Source: a virus
IMG/VR virus record: IMGVR_UViG_3300001450_000355
Location: 1 to 22,496 of that record
Strand: one strand, 5' to 3'
Length of the DNA stretch: 22,496 bases
Shown piece after piece: positions 7,588-14,897 of this stretch; position 1 is the first letter of the stretch; each line of letters starts with the position of its first letter. Below the pieces are notes generated by a model that was given only the letters and a program-made list of their open reading frames with translations, made no database searches and was not told where the DNA came from. Position numbers and translations under genes: made by a program.

Positions 7588-8401
7588 TAAAAAGAGAAAC
7601 ACCGCGTTTGTTTATGAGGCCCTTGTAAGAGAAGCCACAGTCGCAATTTTAAAAGAAAACACAGAACGCCGCAACAAGGTTGTTACGATTATAAAGAAAC
7701 ACTTTGGAGAGGATTCTCAACTTAAGCAACAGTTAGAGTGTTATCGTTCACTTTATGAAGTTCGTGGAGTTTCCGAAAACACAGCGAAGAGAATTTTGAA
7801 CGAGGCAAAGATGGCCAGTCGTCTTCTTGATATTAATGGCCTCTTTGTTAGCCAGAGCGATTTAATTGATGATGTAAACAAAGAAGTGACACCCGAAGTC
7901 TTTAATAATTTCGTTCCTAACTATAAAACTTTAGCCAGCATTTCCCAAATGTTTTCTGTGAAAACATCACCTCGCGACCGAGTTATGTTAGAGAACCAGA
8001 TTATCAAAACTATGACATCCGCCCCACCGCCTAAAGTTAATGTTGCCGGCATCGATAACATAACATACAAAACGTTTGTTAATAAATTCAATAACAAATA
8101 TAAAGATGGCTTACTGCAAGAACAGAAAGACTTGCTGACTAAATACATTTCTTCTTTTAGCGATAATGCGTTAGAACTTAAGATGTATCTCAACACAGAA
8201 ATCAGCCGTCTCAAGCGGCGCATGAACGAAGCCTTGTCCATCGAAGAGATTAGGAATGATAATGAGATGACGAGAAAGGCAAGCGACGTGGTCGCCCGCC
8301 TTGAATCATACGCCAAGAGTGAAGTCACAGAAGAGGTTCTCATGACTGTACTTCAGACTCAATCACTAGTTGGAGAAATATACAATGCCGATAACAATTA
8401 G
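7571..8401 (+). CDS. Conserved phage protein between portal and protease
   Basis: A 276-residue, largely helical and highly charged protein beginning MKTRHNKKRNTAFVYEALVR. The start has GGAGAAG just upstream and overlaps the portal stop by 17 nt. I recognise the N-terminal KKRNTAF-YEALVRE pattern as conserved in marine T4-like phages near the portal, without a named function. In T4 the equivalent position holds the small prohead core genes 67 and 68, so a prohead core role is a reasonable positional guess, though size and sequence do not resemble them. Confidence 0.8.
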   Translation: MKTRHNKKRNTAFVYEALVREATVAILKENTERRNKVVTIIKKHFGEDSQLKQQLECYRSLYEVRGVSENTAKRILNEAKMASRLLDINGLFVSQSDLIDDVNKEVTPEVFNNFVPNYKTLASISQMFSVKTSPRDRVMLENQIIKTMTSAPPPKVNVAGIDNITYKTFVNKFNNKYKDGLLQEQKDLLTKYISSFSDNALELKMYLNTEISRLKRRMNEALSIEEIRNDNEMTRKASDVVARLESYAKSEVTEEVLMTVLQTQSLVGEIYNADNN

Positions 8402-8927
8402 GGTTGGCGATGAAGCTAACAAGAAATTAGTTACCCTTGAGATGGATATCCGCAAAAGTATAAGCGGAGATCTCATGATTTTTGATCACGGCGACATCGA
8501 CATAGTTCTTTCGACAGAGCAGAACAAGGTGATTGCGTTTCCCAAGGAAGTTATCTCTGATTATGTTTATGGCGCCCAGAACAGGTTGTTTACATTTCTA
8601 CGTAAAAGAGGCATCGTCGTCGCTGAATCAGTGCAGGCCGGCGCCTTTTACGGCTCTTTCGAAGCCACCATGCAAACCCCCAAGGTTGAAGGTATGAGCG
8701 CCGCCAAAATGGCATTAGTCAACATTTCTAACTTTATCACAGAAGAACGCCCATACTTTGAGGCCACAGAAGCAATCATTTCAATGACAGATGACGAGTA
8801 TATCGATCCTGACAATGAAGACGCTACAGAACTTGGTGAAGTACCACAGGCCGTCAAGCAAGGTTCGATGCGCAAAGGATTCGTTAGAGATGCTTACGCT
8901 ATGAACTACCTCTACACGTTAGAATAG
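8385..8927 (+). CDS. Conserved phage protein, unknown function
   Basis: A 180-residue protein beginning MPITIRVGDEANKKLVTLEM. The ATG at 8385 is chosen over a TTG at 8370 because GGAG at 8372-8375 is correctly placed for it. It overlaps the previous gene by 17 nt. The N-terminal half is predicted beta (VTLEMDIRKSISGDLMIFDH, then DIDIVLSTEQNKVIAFPKE). A helical middle follows (DYVYGAQNRLFTFLRKRG), then an acidic segment (DDEYIDPDNEDATELGE). From memory it recurs in marine myoviruses beside the previous gene. It could be a virion or assembly component; nothing in the sequence assigns it. Confidence 0.8.
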   Translation: MPITIRVGDEANKKLVTLEMDIRKSISGDLMIFDHGDIDIVLSTEQNKVIAFPKEVISDYVYGAQNRLFTFLRKRGIVVAESVQAGAFYGSFEATMQTPKVEGMSAAKMALVNISNFITEERPYFEATEAIISMTDDEYIDPDNEDATELGEVPQAVKQGSMRKGFVRDAYAMNYLYTLE

Positions 8928-8934
8928 GAAACAG

Positions 8935-9270
8935 ATGGAACTTATAACCTTTGCGCTCGTTGCGTACGGACTTACACAAATCTTAGTCTACAGCGACATG
9001 CCACTTATAAAGCTGATGCGCCCATCAAAAGAAGCATGTCGAGGATATGGGAAGGTATTTCATTGCCCGATGTGCATGGGTTTTCATGTCGGTTGGTTTT
9101 TAATGCTACTTTCTCCGTTTACAGAACTATTTAATTTTGACATTACTGTAATCAATTTCTTTCTTCTTGGCTGGCTCTCGTCTGGAACATCATATGTTTT
9201 GAACATGGTCTTCGGAGATAAAGGAATACAGTATTCACAAACTATGGAGATATCTAATCATGAAGATTGA
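8935..9270 (+). CDS. Small membrane protein, DUF1360-like
   Basis: A 111-residue integral membrane protein. It has a hydrophobic N-terminal segment (about 3-20), a loop carrying HCPMCMGFHVGWF with C44 and C47, a hydrophobic stretch (about 50-62) and another at about 70-92. The C-x-x-C-x-G-F-x-V pattern next to a membrane helix is what I associate with DUF1360 proteins of unknown function. GGAAACAG precedes the ATG. It sits between head-assembly genes; T4 has a membrane-bound assembly initiator (gp40), so a link to prohead initiation at the inner membrane is conceivable but is speculation. Confidence 0.65.
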   Translation: MELITFALVAYGLTQILVYSDMPLIKLMRPSKEACRGYGKVFHCPMCMGFHVGWFLMLLSPFTELFNFDITVINFFLLGWLSSGTSYVLNMVFGDKGIQYSQTMEISNHED

Positions 9271-9553
9271 TAAAAAGAGACTTAAGCAAATTATAACTGA
9301 AGAAATCCAGAAGTTCGAAGAGAACAATCCCTCAGCCACCGAGATTGGCGCCACAGCACGTGGCGGTGATATGCGCAAAGATATTTCCGCTGCCAGTGGA
9401 AAAGGCCGCGGCCTCATCGGCCGCCTACAAAAGATGATTCAACACATCGGCGCAAACAAAGTTACGCCCAATAGCCAGATGATGACTAAACTTGGACATC
9501 TTGAGGCCGCACTGGGCATACAAGCTGAACAGCCCACAGGAGAAGGACAATGA
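9260..9553 (+). CDS. Small leader-motif protein
   Basis: A 97-residue protein that opens MKIDKKRLKQIITEEIQKFEE, the third clear copy of the leader motif in this window. I-I-T-E would be a candidate gp21-type L/I-x-E cleavage site. The remaining part is polar and Gly-rich with a helical patch (LIGRLQKMIQHIG) and ends EQPTGEGQ. The start overlaps the preceding stop by 11 nt. Its position directly before the prohead protease, together with the leader, makes a small prohead core protein (in the role of T4 gp67/gp68) a reasonable inference. Confidence 0.75.
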   Translation: MKIDKKRLKQIITEEIQKFEENNPSATEIGATARGGDMRKDISAASGKGRGLIGRLQKMIQHIGANKVTPNSQMMTKLGHLEAALGIQAEQPTGEGQ

Positions 9554-9615
9554 ACAACACTTGGACTAAGAAGTGGATGCTTCAACCTGTCAGACTTTGT
9601 AAGTCTGGCTGCTAA
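9550..9615 (+). CDS. Possible 21-residue leader peptide ORF
   Basis: A short ORF begins with an ATG overlapping the previous stop (ATGA at 9550-9553) and ends at TAA 9613-9615. The peptide starts MNNTWTKKWM and ends LCKSGC. GGAGAAGG lies just upstream, so it has both a ribosome site and the coupling geometry seen at other real starts here. Without it, the gap before the protease gene would be about 100 nt, large for this operon. It may be a real micropeptide or a translated leader controlling the protease, but coding status cannot be settled by eye. Confidence 0.4.
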   Translation: MNNTWTKKWMLQPVRLCKSGC

Positions 9616-9635
9616 CTCGCGCCGGTAGCGCCGGC
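9587..9635 (+). promoter_or_regulatory. Tandem hairpins in the protease gene leader
   Basis: Two inverted repeats lie between the 97-residue gene and the protease. The first is CAGACTT (9591-9597), loop TGT, AAGTCTG (9601-9607), extendable by a G-T and a G-C pair. The second is GCCGG (9621-9625), loop TAGCG, CCGGC (9631-9635), which also contains a GCGCCGG direct repeat (9619-9625 and 9628-9634). Neither is followed by a T run, so they are not typical terminators. The protease ribosome site AAAAGGA begins at about 9641, so folding or passage of ribosomes through the small ORF could modulate its access. Confidence 0.45.
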
Positions 9636-9654
9636 ACCTTAAAAGGATAAACCA

Positions 9655-10260
9655 ATGAGCAAGAAAGTACTAAGAGAATATTACGCGCTGTGTGAGGGAG
9701 GAGTCTGCAAGGATCTTCTAACTGAACAAGAAAAACAATACGTCGCAGACGGCGGAATGATTCTTTCCGGCATTATGCAGAAGTCCGACACCGTTAACGG
9801 TAACGGCCGTGTATACCCCCACAATGTTTTAATGAAAGAGATGAAGAACTACCAAAAGCTTGTCAAAGAATGTCGAGCACTTGGAGAGTTGGATCACCCA
9901 GAAGATTCGGTGATTAATCTTAAGAACGCATCTCATATGATCACAGAGGTGTGGTGGGAAGGCACAGCAGTGATGGGAAAAGCTAAAGTACTTGATACCC
10001 CTTCCGGCAAAATTCTACGCTCTCTGGTAGAGTCTGGCGTCACGCTAGGCATATCTTCGAGAGGTATGGGGTCGGTCACTGAATCGAACGGACAGACTAC
10101 GGTAGAAGAAGACTTCCAATTGATTTGTTTTGATTTTGTATCAGAACCATCAACCCCCGGCGCTTTCATGATGAAGGAAGCCATGGGTCACACCAACCAA
10201 GTGTTCACCAAAGCTGACCGCATCAATCGCCTCTTAAACGAGGTGCTTGAGGATGAGTAA
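9655..10260 (+). CDS. 21: Prohead core protease (T4 gp21-like)
   Basis: A 201-residue serine protease (T4 gp21 is 212) that cleaves scaffold and capsid proteins in the prohead, typically after L/I-x-E. Conserved elements: MQKSDTVNGNGRVYP near residues 41-55, GELDHPE with catalytic His81, LGISSRGMG with the Ser at 134/135, and FDFVSEPSTPGAFM with Asp160. The His-Ser-Asp arrangement is that of the herpesvirus-assemblin/gp21-type prohead protease fold. The ATG at 9655 follows AAAAGGATAA. The 686-residue acidic protein gene starts inside its stop codon region. In T4 the scaffold gene 22 follows 21; here several genes intervene. Confidence 0.95.
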   Translation: MSKKVLREYYALCEGGVCKDLLTEQEKQYVADGGMILSGIMQKSDTVNGNGRVYPHNVLMKEMKNYQKLVKECRALGELDHPEDSVINLKNASHMITEVWWEGTAVMGKAKVLDTPSGKILRSLVESGVTLGISSRGMGSVTESNGQTTVEEDFQLICFDFVSEPSTPGAFMMKEAMGHTNQVFTKADRINRLLNEVLEDE

Positions 10261-12313
10261 CTGGTCGAGCTACAAGGGAGATAAGCTTTTAGCCGAAGGG
10301 TGGCGTTCCTACCTTAAGGGTGATTTGTATGCCGGCGAGAAACTTGAAGAGATTTTCGGACTTGGAAAAGGAAAAGAGAAGAAGTGGGCGGATATTGCCT
10401 CCGGTGAAGACAAGGGCGATCCTAACGCTGCCCGGGGCACAGTCTATAACAATGTCCTTGCGGAAGTAACCGCGTGGGTGGGCCAAACGATCCAAGAGAT
10501 GCGTAAGGACCCCGAGACGCCAGAAGAAGTCCGCGCCATTGTTCAAGAAATTGATGAAGTGGCTATCGTTGACGAATTTGAAGAAATGATTACAGCCCAG
10601 CAATTCGAGTTGCTGGAGCAGTCTGCCTTTCAGCGCGATGATCAGGACGGCGGCGTTGCACAGACTGGCCATGTTGCCGATCCAGAAGCTGAGGAAGGCG
10701 AAGACCTTCCTTTAACGTTTGAGCCCGATGGCCATGAAAACATCACCAAATTTATCGAGGTCATCAAAGATAACCCCGAACACGTAGAGAAGTTTGTTAC
10801 AGAGCTTAAACGCTCCGGCTTCTCTAACTGCGTAGATACACTGGGTTGTAAGAAACCTGCAGTTGAGGCCGGCGCCACCGGCCTTGTTCGTAAGTTCCGC
10901 GGCCCCGGCGGCGTCAACATGGGCGGTGTTGGCGGAGACACCGGATTGAAGGGCGGTGGACAGCAGATCGACAAGAAGAAAGAGCCTGAGAAGGTCACAA
11001 CGCAAGATGGCACTGCTTTGGTATTACAACAAGGTGATCAAGAACTAGTGGCCGTTGATACAGATGGCGATGGCAAAATTGATGAGGTTACACCGCTTGT
11101 TGACAAGGTACTGGAGCTATTGCGCCAGCTTTGTGCATACGAAGTGTATCCTGAAGACGGACGCGACCAAGCAATGAAGCAGCTTGAAGACACCGTACGC
11201 CCAGAGCTTGAAGCCGCCGGCACAGATGAGCTTGGACAGTTAATTAAAGAGCTGGAAGAGGAGATTGCACAACAGGGTGCGTGCCGCCTTCAGATTGGCG
11301 CCGGCCCCGATGCAGGAGAGATCGCAGGGCCAGACGATATGAAGCAGCTACAAGGCCCAGATGAGATTCTCATTGATTATCAAGACTCACTGAATCGCGC
11401 CATGGAAATGGCTCGCTCCGGCGGCGTAGAGAACTTTGAGAAAGATGATTTCGATCTGATTTATATGGCGATGGGCGATTGTAACGACGAAAGCAATATT
11501 CAATTTGGAGAGCCGTCAGAATCATCCACCGTTAGAGAAGCCGTAGATTACGATAAGTGTAAAGATTTAAGAGAACTCGGAGCCTCCCCACAGTTTATTC
11601 AGCTTGTCGCGAAAGCGATTTCAGGCGTGACTGATGGGATTGAATATGAAAAGTTTTTCCTTAACCTCCCCGGCGCCGCGATTGAAGACGGACCCCCTGA
11701 CGATGATGAACAAACTAGCGATGACGATGTCGATGACGGCGGAGATGATGACGGCCAAGATACGGCCACCACGCATGGATTACCCCAAAATTGGAAACCA
11801 AAAGGGGACGCTCTCAAAGGTCAGCGTTGGATTGAAAATAGCTATAAGTTGCTAGGCAAAGATGCAGGAAAAACCAGCTGGGAAGACGATCTTCGCGATT
11901 TTGCTGACAAGATAGGCAAAGTGAAATTCGGAGGCTCATTAAGTGAGCGTAAAAAAGGCCATGGCTTCGATGCCGAAGACGTAGCTAAAATGATGGGAGG
12001 TAAAGAGGATTCCGAGAAGCTATCCCGCGCCCTGAAGCTACTGAGAAACAGAAACCAGAAAGGTACCGGCGCATATACCATCATGTTAGCATTGAGCAAG
12101 TTGAAGAAGAGAGAAACTAGTGGCCCCCGCGCCACTCAAGTAAGAGATTATTTACAACAGCTATATGGCGCCATTCGAAAATCAGCCCCCGCCAAGAAGA
12201 AGCCGGAAGACGCTGCACCAGAAGCCCAAGTTCAACAAGCCGCAGAAAGTTTACTTAGAGAATCAACCATCGATAGATGGCAGCAAATTGCTGGAATTAA
12301 AAAGAGAGTATAA
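10253..12313 (+). CDS. Large acidic prohead-associated protein (inferred)
   Basis: A 686-residue protein, acidic over most of its length, not matched to a named family. The ATG at 10253 has GAGGTG about 7 nt upstream and an 8-nt overlap with the protease. It opens MSNWSSYKGDKLLAEGWRSY. Near residue 270, DTDGDGKIDEV resembles a Ca-binding EF-hand or dockerin loop, but the usual Glu at position 12 is Thr. Residues about 480-505 are an Asp-rich run. Residues about 520-640 look like a separate helical domain (WIENSYKLLG onward). The end, LLRESTIDRWQQIAGIKKRV, has an L-R-E site like the capsid protein's and an AGIK tail shared with the gp22-like scaffold. I infer a prohead core protein processed by gp21. 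Confidence 0.8.
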   Translation: MSNWSSYKGDKLLAEGWRSYLKGDLYAGEKLEEIFGLGKGKEKKWADIASGEDKGDPNAARGTVYNNVLAEVTAWVGQTIQEMRKDPETPEEVRAIVQEIDEVAIVDEFEEMITAQQFELLEQSAFQRDDQDGGVAQTGHVADPEAEEGEDLPLTFEPDGHENITKFIEVIKDNPEHVEKFVTELKRSGFSNCVDTLGCKKPAVEAGATGLVRKFRGPGGVNMGGVGGDTGLKGGGQQIDKKKEPEKVTTQDGTALVLQQGDQELVAVDTDGDGKIDEVTPLVDKVLELLRQLCAYEVYPEDGRDQAMKQLEDTVRPELEAAGTDELGQLIKELEEEIAQQGACRLQIGAGPDAGEIAGPDDMKQLQGPDEILIDYQDSLNRAMEMARSGGVENFEKDDFDLIYMAMGDCNDESNIQFGEPSESSTVREAVDYDKCKDLRELGASPQFIQLVAKAISGVTDGIEYEKFFLNLPGAAIEDGPPDDDEQTSDDDVDDGGDDDGQDTATTHGLPQNWKPKGDALKGQRWIENSYKLLGKDAGKTSWEDDLRDFADKIGKVKFGGSLSERKKGHGFDAEDVAKMMGGKEDSEKLSRALKLLRNRNQKGTGAYTIMLALSKLKKRETSGPRATQVRDYLQQLYGAIRKSAPAKKKPEDAAPEAQVQQAAESLLRESTIDRWQQIAGIKKRV

Positions 12314-12747
12314 TGAAAAAATCAGATTTAAAAGAATTAATTAAACCCATAGTGAAGGAGTGTATCCATGAGACCCTTATTGAAGAGGGTCTTCTGTCTA
12401 ATATTGTAGCAGAGGTTGCTAAGGGAATGCAAGGCAACTTAGTTGTTGAGACTACCCAGAGTACAAAAAACCCTGACGAGGCCCTATTTAATGAGCGTAA
12501 ACAAATGAAGCGCAAAACTGAAGATACCCACAAGAAACTTAAGGAACATCGAAGAAAGTTAATGGACTCCATAGGCTCTGACGCGTATGGTGGAGTAAAC
12601 TTGTTTGAAGGTACCGAGCCTATGAGTGGCCATGATACCTCCAAAGCAAAAGCCGGCTCGGTTGACTTAGGCGATCCAAGTGATTCTGGAGTAGATATCA
12701 GCAGCCTTGTGGGCGGCGCTTCACAAATCTGGAAGGCAATCAAATGA
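12313..12747 (+). CDS. Leader-motif-like protein, unknown function
   Basis: A 144-residue protein whose ATG shares its A with the previous TAA. It opens MKKSDLKELIKPIVKECIHE and then LIEEGLLSNIVAEVAKG, a helical N-terminus related in pattern to the leaders at 86, 1428 and 9260 though less exact. I recognise the KELIKPIVKEC-x-E pattern as common in marine phage proteins. The middle is strongly basic and helical (KQMKRKTEDTHKKLKEHRR). The end is Gly/Ser/Asp rich with ISSLVGGASQIWKAIK. It is coupled to the bS21 gene through ATGA at 12744. Its placement in the prohead block suggests an internal or assembly protein. Confidence 0.75.
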   Translation: MKKSDLKELIKPIVKECIHETLIEEGLLSNIVAEVAKGMQGNLVVETTQSTKNPDEALFNERKQMKRKTEDTHKKLKEHRRKLMDSIGSDAYGGVNLFEGTEPMSGHDTSKAKAGSVDLGDPSDSGVDISSLVGGASQIWKAIK

Positions 12748-12989
12748 AAAAAACATCGAATGTATCAGTCAAGTTAAAGCATTGCGGCAACAACACAGAG
12801 AAAATGATCCGAAGGTTCATTAAGAAATGTAAGAAAGAAAGAATTATTGATGAGATCAAGGACCGCCGCTATTATAAAAAGCCGTCTGAAGCCAAGCGCG
12901 AGAAGCAAAGAAGAGCCGAACGGTTTAGGCTTCGCGAGGAAAGAAAGAAACAAAGAGCGATAGAAAGGCGCAATAGAAATAATAGATGA
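12744..12989 (+). CDS. rpsU: Phage-encoded ribosomal protein bS21
   Basis: An 81-residue, very basic protein with the S21 signature: SVKLKHCGNNTEKMIRRFIK, then KKCKKERIIDEIKDRRYYKK and PSEAKREKQRRAER. Bacterial S21 is typically about 60-75 residues with the pattern E-xx-(L/I)-RRFK-K-CKK-x-GI-(L)-E-(I)-R-(K/R)-R-x-YY-x-KPS followed by basic helices, and the match is close throughout. bS21 sits on the 30S platform near the anti-Shine-Dalgarno region and aids initiation. Virus-encoded S21 is known in some aquatic phages. The gene is coupled to its neighbour by ATGA and ends where a late-promoter element begins. The last about 15 residues (Arg/Asn-rich) extend beyond the usual end. Confidence 0.9.
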   Translation: MKKTSNVSVKLKHCGNNTEKMIRRFIKKCKKERIIDEIKDRRYYKKPSEAKREKQRRAERFRLREERKKQRAIERRNRNNR

Positions 12990-13000
12990 CTATTTATATT
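12989..13000 (+). promoter_or_regulatory. Putative late promoter element (ACTATTTATATT)
   Basis: ACTATTTATATT overlaps the end of the bS21 gene and lies about 31 nt before the ATG at 13027. Five other copies of the same CTATTTAT-like element precede genes further right. T4 late promoters have TATAAATA about 10 nt before the transcription start; this element has the same length and T/A character. It marks the change from the long overlapping operon to short structural units. Confidence 0.55.
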
Positions 13001-13026
13001 TGTAAACAAAATTTGGAGGTTTTATA

Positions 13027-13443
13027 ATGGCAATGTCATGGCAAGCTGAGGTGGGCATCAACCACACCCCGGCATATCAAGTAAGCGGAAGACCATTTGC
13101 TAGCGCTAGTGTTAGATACGATAGCGGCGCCACGGCACAGGTGGTGAGTTTCCCTTATGTAACACGTTGGTGGCAAATTCACAACCGAGGCGTCTCAGAT
13201 TTGAGAGTTGGGTTTTCGGCTCTTGGAGTTGCCGGCACCAATTACAACTATTATCTTACAGTGCCCCCGAGTAGTTCAGTCGGCTTCGGCAAATCCGACA
13301 TGTATGAAATGAAAGTTTCGCAATTGTGGCTTTACGGTGCCACCGCCGGTACCTGCGATGTAGTAGCTGGTTTAACGACCATCCCGCCACGTAGAACATC
13401 AGGTAGTTTAGGTAAGAACTTCTCCGGCTCTGTAGGAGTGTAA
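13027..13443 (+). CDS. Small beta-rich structural protein
   Basis: A 138-residue protein preceded by an excellent ribosome site (TTTGGAGGTTTTATA). It has no charged or helical segments of note and is rich in Gly, Ser, Thr, Val and aromatic residues (for example FPYVTRWWQIHNRGVSDLRVGF and PPSSSVGFGKSD), which suggests a compact beta-sandwich. It ends SGSLGKNFSGSVGV. It lacks the C-terminal module of the next genes. It heads the fibre-like cassette and lies under the first late-promoter element, so a small virion surface protein is likely. It could instead be a neck or connector protein; no family name can be given. Confidence 0.75.
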   Translation: MAMSWQAEVGINHTPAYQVSGRPFASASVRYDSGATAQVVSFPYVTRWWQIHNRGVSDLRVGFSALGVAGTNYNYYLTVPPSSSVGFGKSDMYEMKVSQLWLYGATAGTCDVVAGLTTIPPRRTSGSLGKNFSGSVGV

Positions 13444-13447
13444 TTAG

Positions 13448-14131
13448 ATGGCTAGGTTTGCATGGGCATATGTAAACTGCTCCGGGTCAGGCGCGGATGG
13501 AGCATCAGCAGGACCGACAGGATCACTGCAGTTTATAAGCGGCTCTGGCGGTCACACGACCGGTTCAGCAAAGCTTGTGTTTTACACAGGCTCGTCCGGT
13601 GGTTATACAGCCAATTCACTGGTTCTCTCTGGTAACTTCCATGTGAGTGGTACGATTAGTGCTAGCGTCTTTCATGTTAAAGACACAGCTATCATCGATG
13701 CTACAGGCTCAACTTACTTTGGTGACAGTAACGATGACGTTCACATGCGCACCGGTAGTTTGGTTGTCAGTACTGTTGCTGGTAATCTTATTCTAAGCAC
13801 CTCTTATGGACAACAAACAACATACGTCAAAGGATTTGGCGGTAACTATAAACCTGTTACAACTGCCACATATACAGTCACTAATGGCGATTATCTCTTA
13901 GGCATACAGCGTGGAAACTACATAACAATGTCACTTCCGGCACCCACGGCTGGCAACACAGGCCGCATTTTCTTAATTAAAGATGAGTTTAACACCCGCG
14001 GAACTGGCAGCATTTATATTACTGGCGCCGCTACGGGATTTACTATCGATCATTCCGACTCATATGTAATGTCAGGCTCAAGTCCTGCAATAAGTTTGTA
14101 CTCAAACGGTAGCAATTGGTTTGTCTTCTAA
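13448..14131 (+). CDS. Fibre-like structural protein with shared C-terminal module
   Basis: A 227-residue protein. Residues about 23-45 (PTGSLQFISGSGGHTTGSAK) form a module also present in the proteins at 14154 and 16967. SGTISASVFH at about 68-76 recurs in the protein at 16967. The C-terminal 90 residues form the cassette's common module: TVTNGDYLLGI, then ITMSLPAPTAGNTGRIFLIKD, a beta stretch with TIDHSD, and the ending ISLYSNGSNWFVF. Such modules occur at the ends of phage fibre or decoration proteins. It is probably a trimeric surface protein, but whether on head, tail or baseplate is not shown. The ATG lies 5 nt after the previous gene. Confidence 0.75.
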   Translation: MARFAWAYVNCSGSGADGASAGPTGSLQFISGSGGHTTGSAKLVFYTGSSGGYTANSLVLSGNFHVSGTISASVFHVKDTAIIDATGSTYFGDSNDDVHMRTGSLVVSTVAGNLILSTSYGQQTTYVKGFGGNYKPVTTATYTVTNGDYLLGIQRGNYITMSLPAPTAGNTGRIFLIKDEFNTRGTGSIYITGAATGFTIDHSDSYVMSGSSPAISLYSNGSNWFVF

Positions 14132-14153
14132 TTAACTCTAGGAGGCACACCAC

Positions 14154-14897
14154 ATGGCATACAATGTTTTATCAGGTACTGTAATCGCAGCAGAAAAGTA
14201 TCTGCCCGGCGATTTAATGGTCAATGTTGTGTCGGGAAACCTCAGCACATCTGATGGTGCGGCCGTTATAAACGTTCCTCGCGTGTCGAACGCCACCAAT
14301 AACGCGGTCCTTACGAATGTAGGTGGAGATGCCAACACTCTCACGTGCGAGAGCAATTTAACGTTCGATGGGGACACTCTTAACGTTGTGGGAGAGATCA
14401 CAGCGAGCACCGGTGTATCCGCGTCTTTCTTTATGGGAGATGGCAGTCGTCTAACAGGCATTAGTGCCGGCGGCGGCGGTAACGCCAATGCCCAAGGGCC
14501 CATCTATTCGCTTCAGTTTACGACTGGCTCTGGTGGCCTCAGTGGTTCTGCAGGTCTTATATTTAGTAGTTCTGTTTTAAGTGTTGGCGGGGGATTAAAA
14601 CTTAATCGAGTGGAGGTCAACTCGAACTATCTTGTATCAACTACAGATTATTATATCGGTGTCGACACATCAGAGAATGCCAACCCCATAACAGTTGGTC
14701 TTCCTAGCGCAAGCCTTCTTCAGAATGGGCAAACGTATGTCGTAAAAGATGAGGGAGGCGATGCTATCACCAAAAATGTGTCGATTTCAGCCGTTGGAGC
14801 CGATACTATCGATGGTCGAAATACAGTACTTTTGCAGTCGCCCTATGCATCGATTCAGCTTTATTGTAACGGCTCGAATAAATACTTTATTTGCTGA
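14154..14897 (+). CDS. Fibre-like structural protein with shared N- and C-terminal modules
   Basis: A 247-residue protein with TAGGAGG upstream. The N-terminus MAYNVLSGTV matches the start of the 381-residue protein (MAYNVLKGIV). Residues 68-104 (SNLTFDGDTLNVVGEITAST and then FFMGDGSRLTGISAG) are the common phage-fibre F-x-G-D-GS-x-LT-GI type and also align with residues 79-119 of the 381-residue protein. GPIYSLQFTTGSGGLSGSAG at 115-134 is the SLQF module. Residues about 158-247 are the common C-terminal module (PITVGLPSA, VVKDEGGD, DTIDGRN, SIQLYCNGSN). The architecture fits a fibre assembled from reusable beta modules. Confidence 0.75.
   Translation: MAYNVLSGTVIAAEKYLPGDLMVNVVSGNLSTSDGAAVINVPRVSNATNNAVLTNVGGDANTLTCESNLTFDGDTLNVVGEITASTGVSASFFMGDGSRLTGISAGGGGNANAQGPIYSLQFTTGSGGLSGSAGLIFSSSVLSVGGGLKLNRVEVNSNYLVSTTDYYIGVDTSENANPITVGLPSASLLQNGQTYVVKDEGGDAITKNVSISAVGADTIDGRNTVLLQSPYASIQLYCNGSNKYFIC

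Noticed and set aside
10247-10252. TTG at 10247 as the start of the 686-residue protein
   Set aside because: The ATG at 10253 has better spacing to GAGGTG at 10240-10245; the TTG would lie too close to it.
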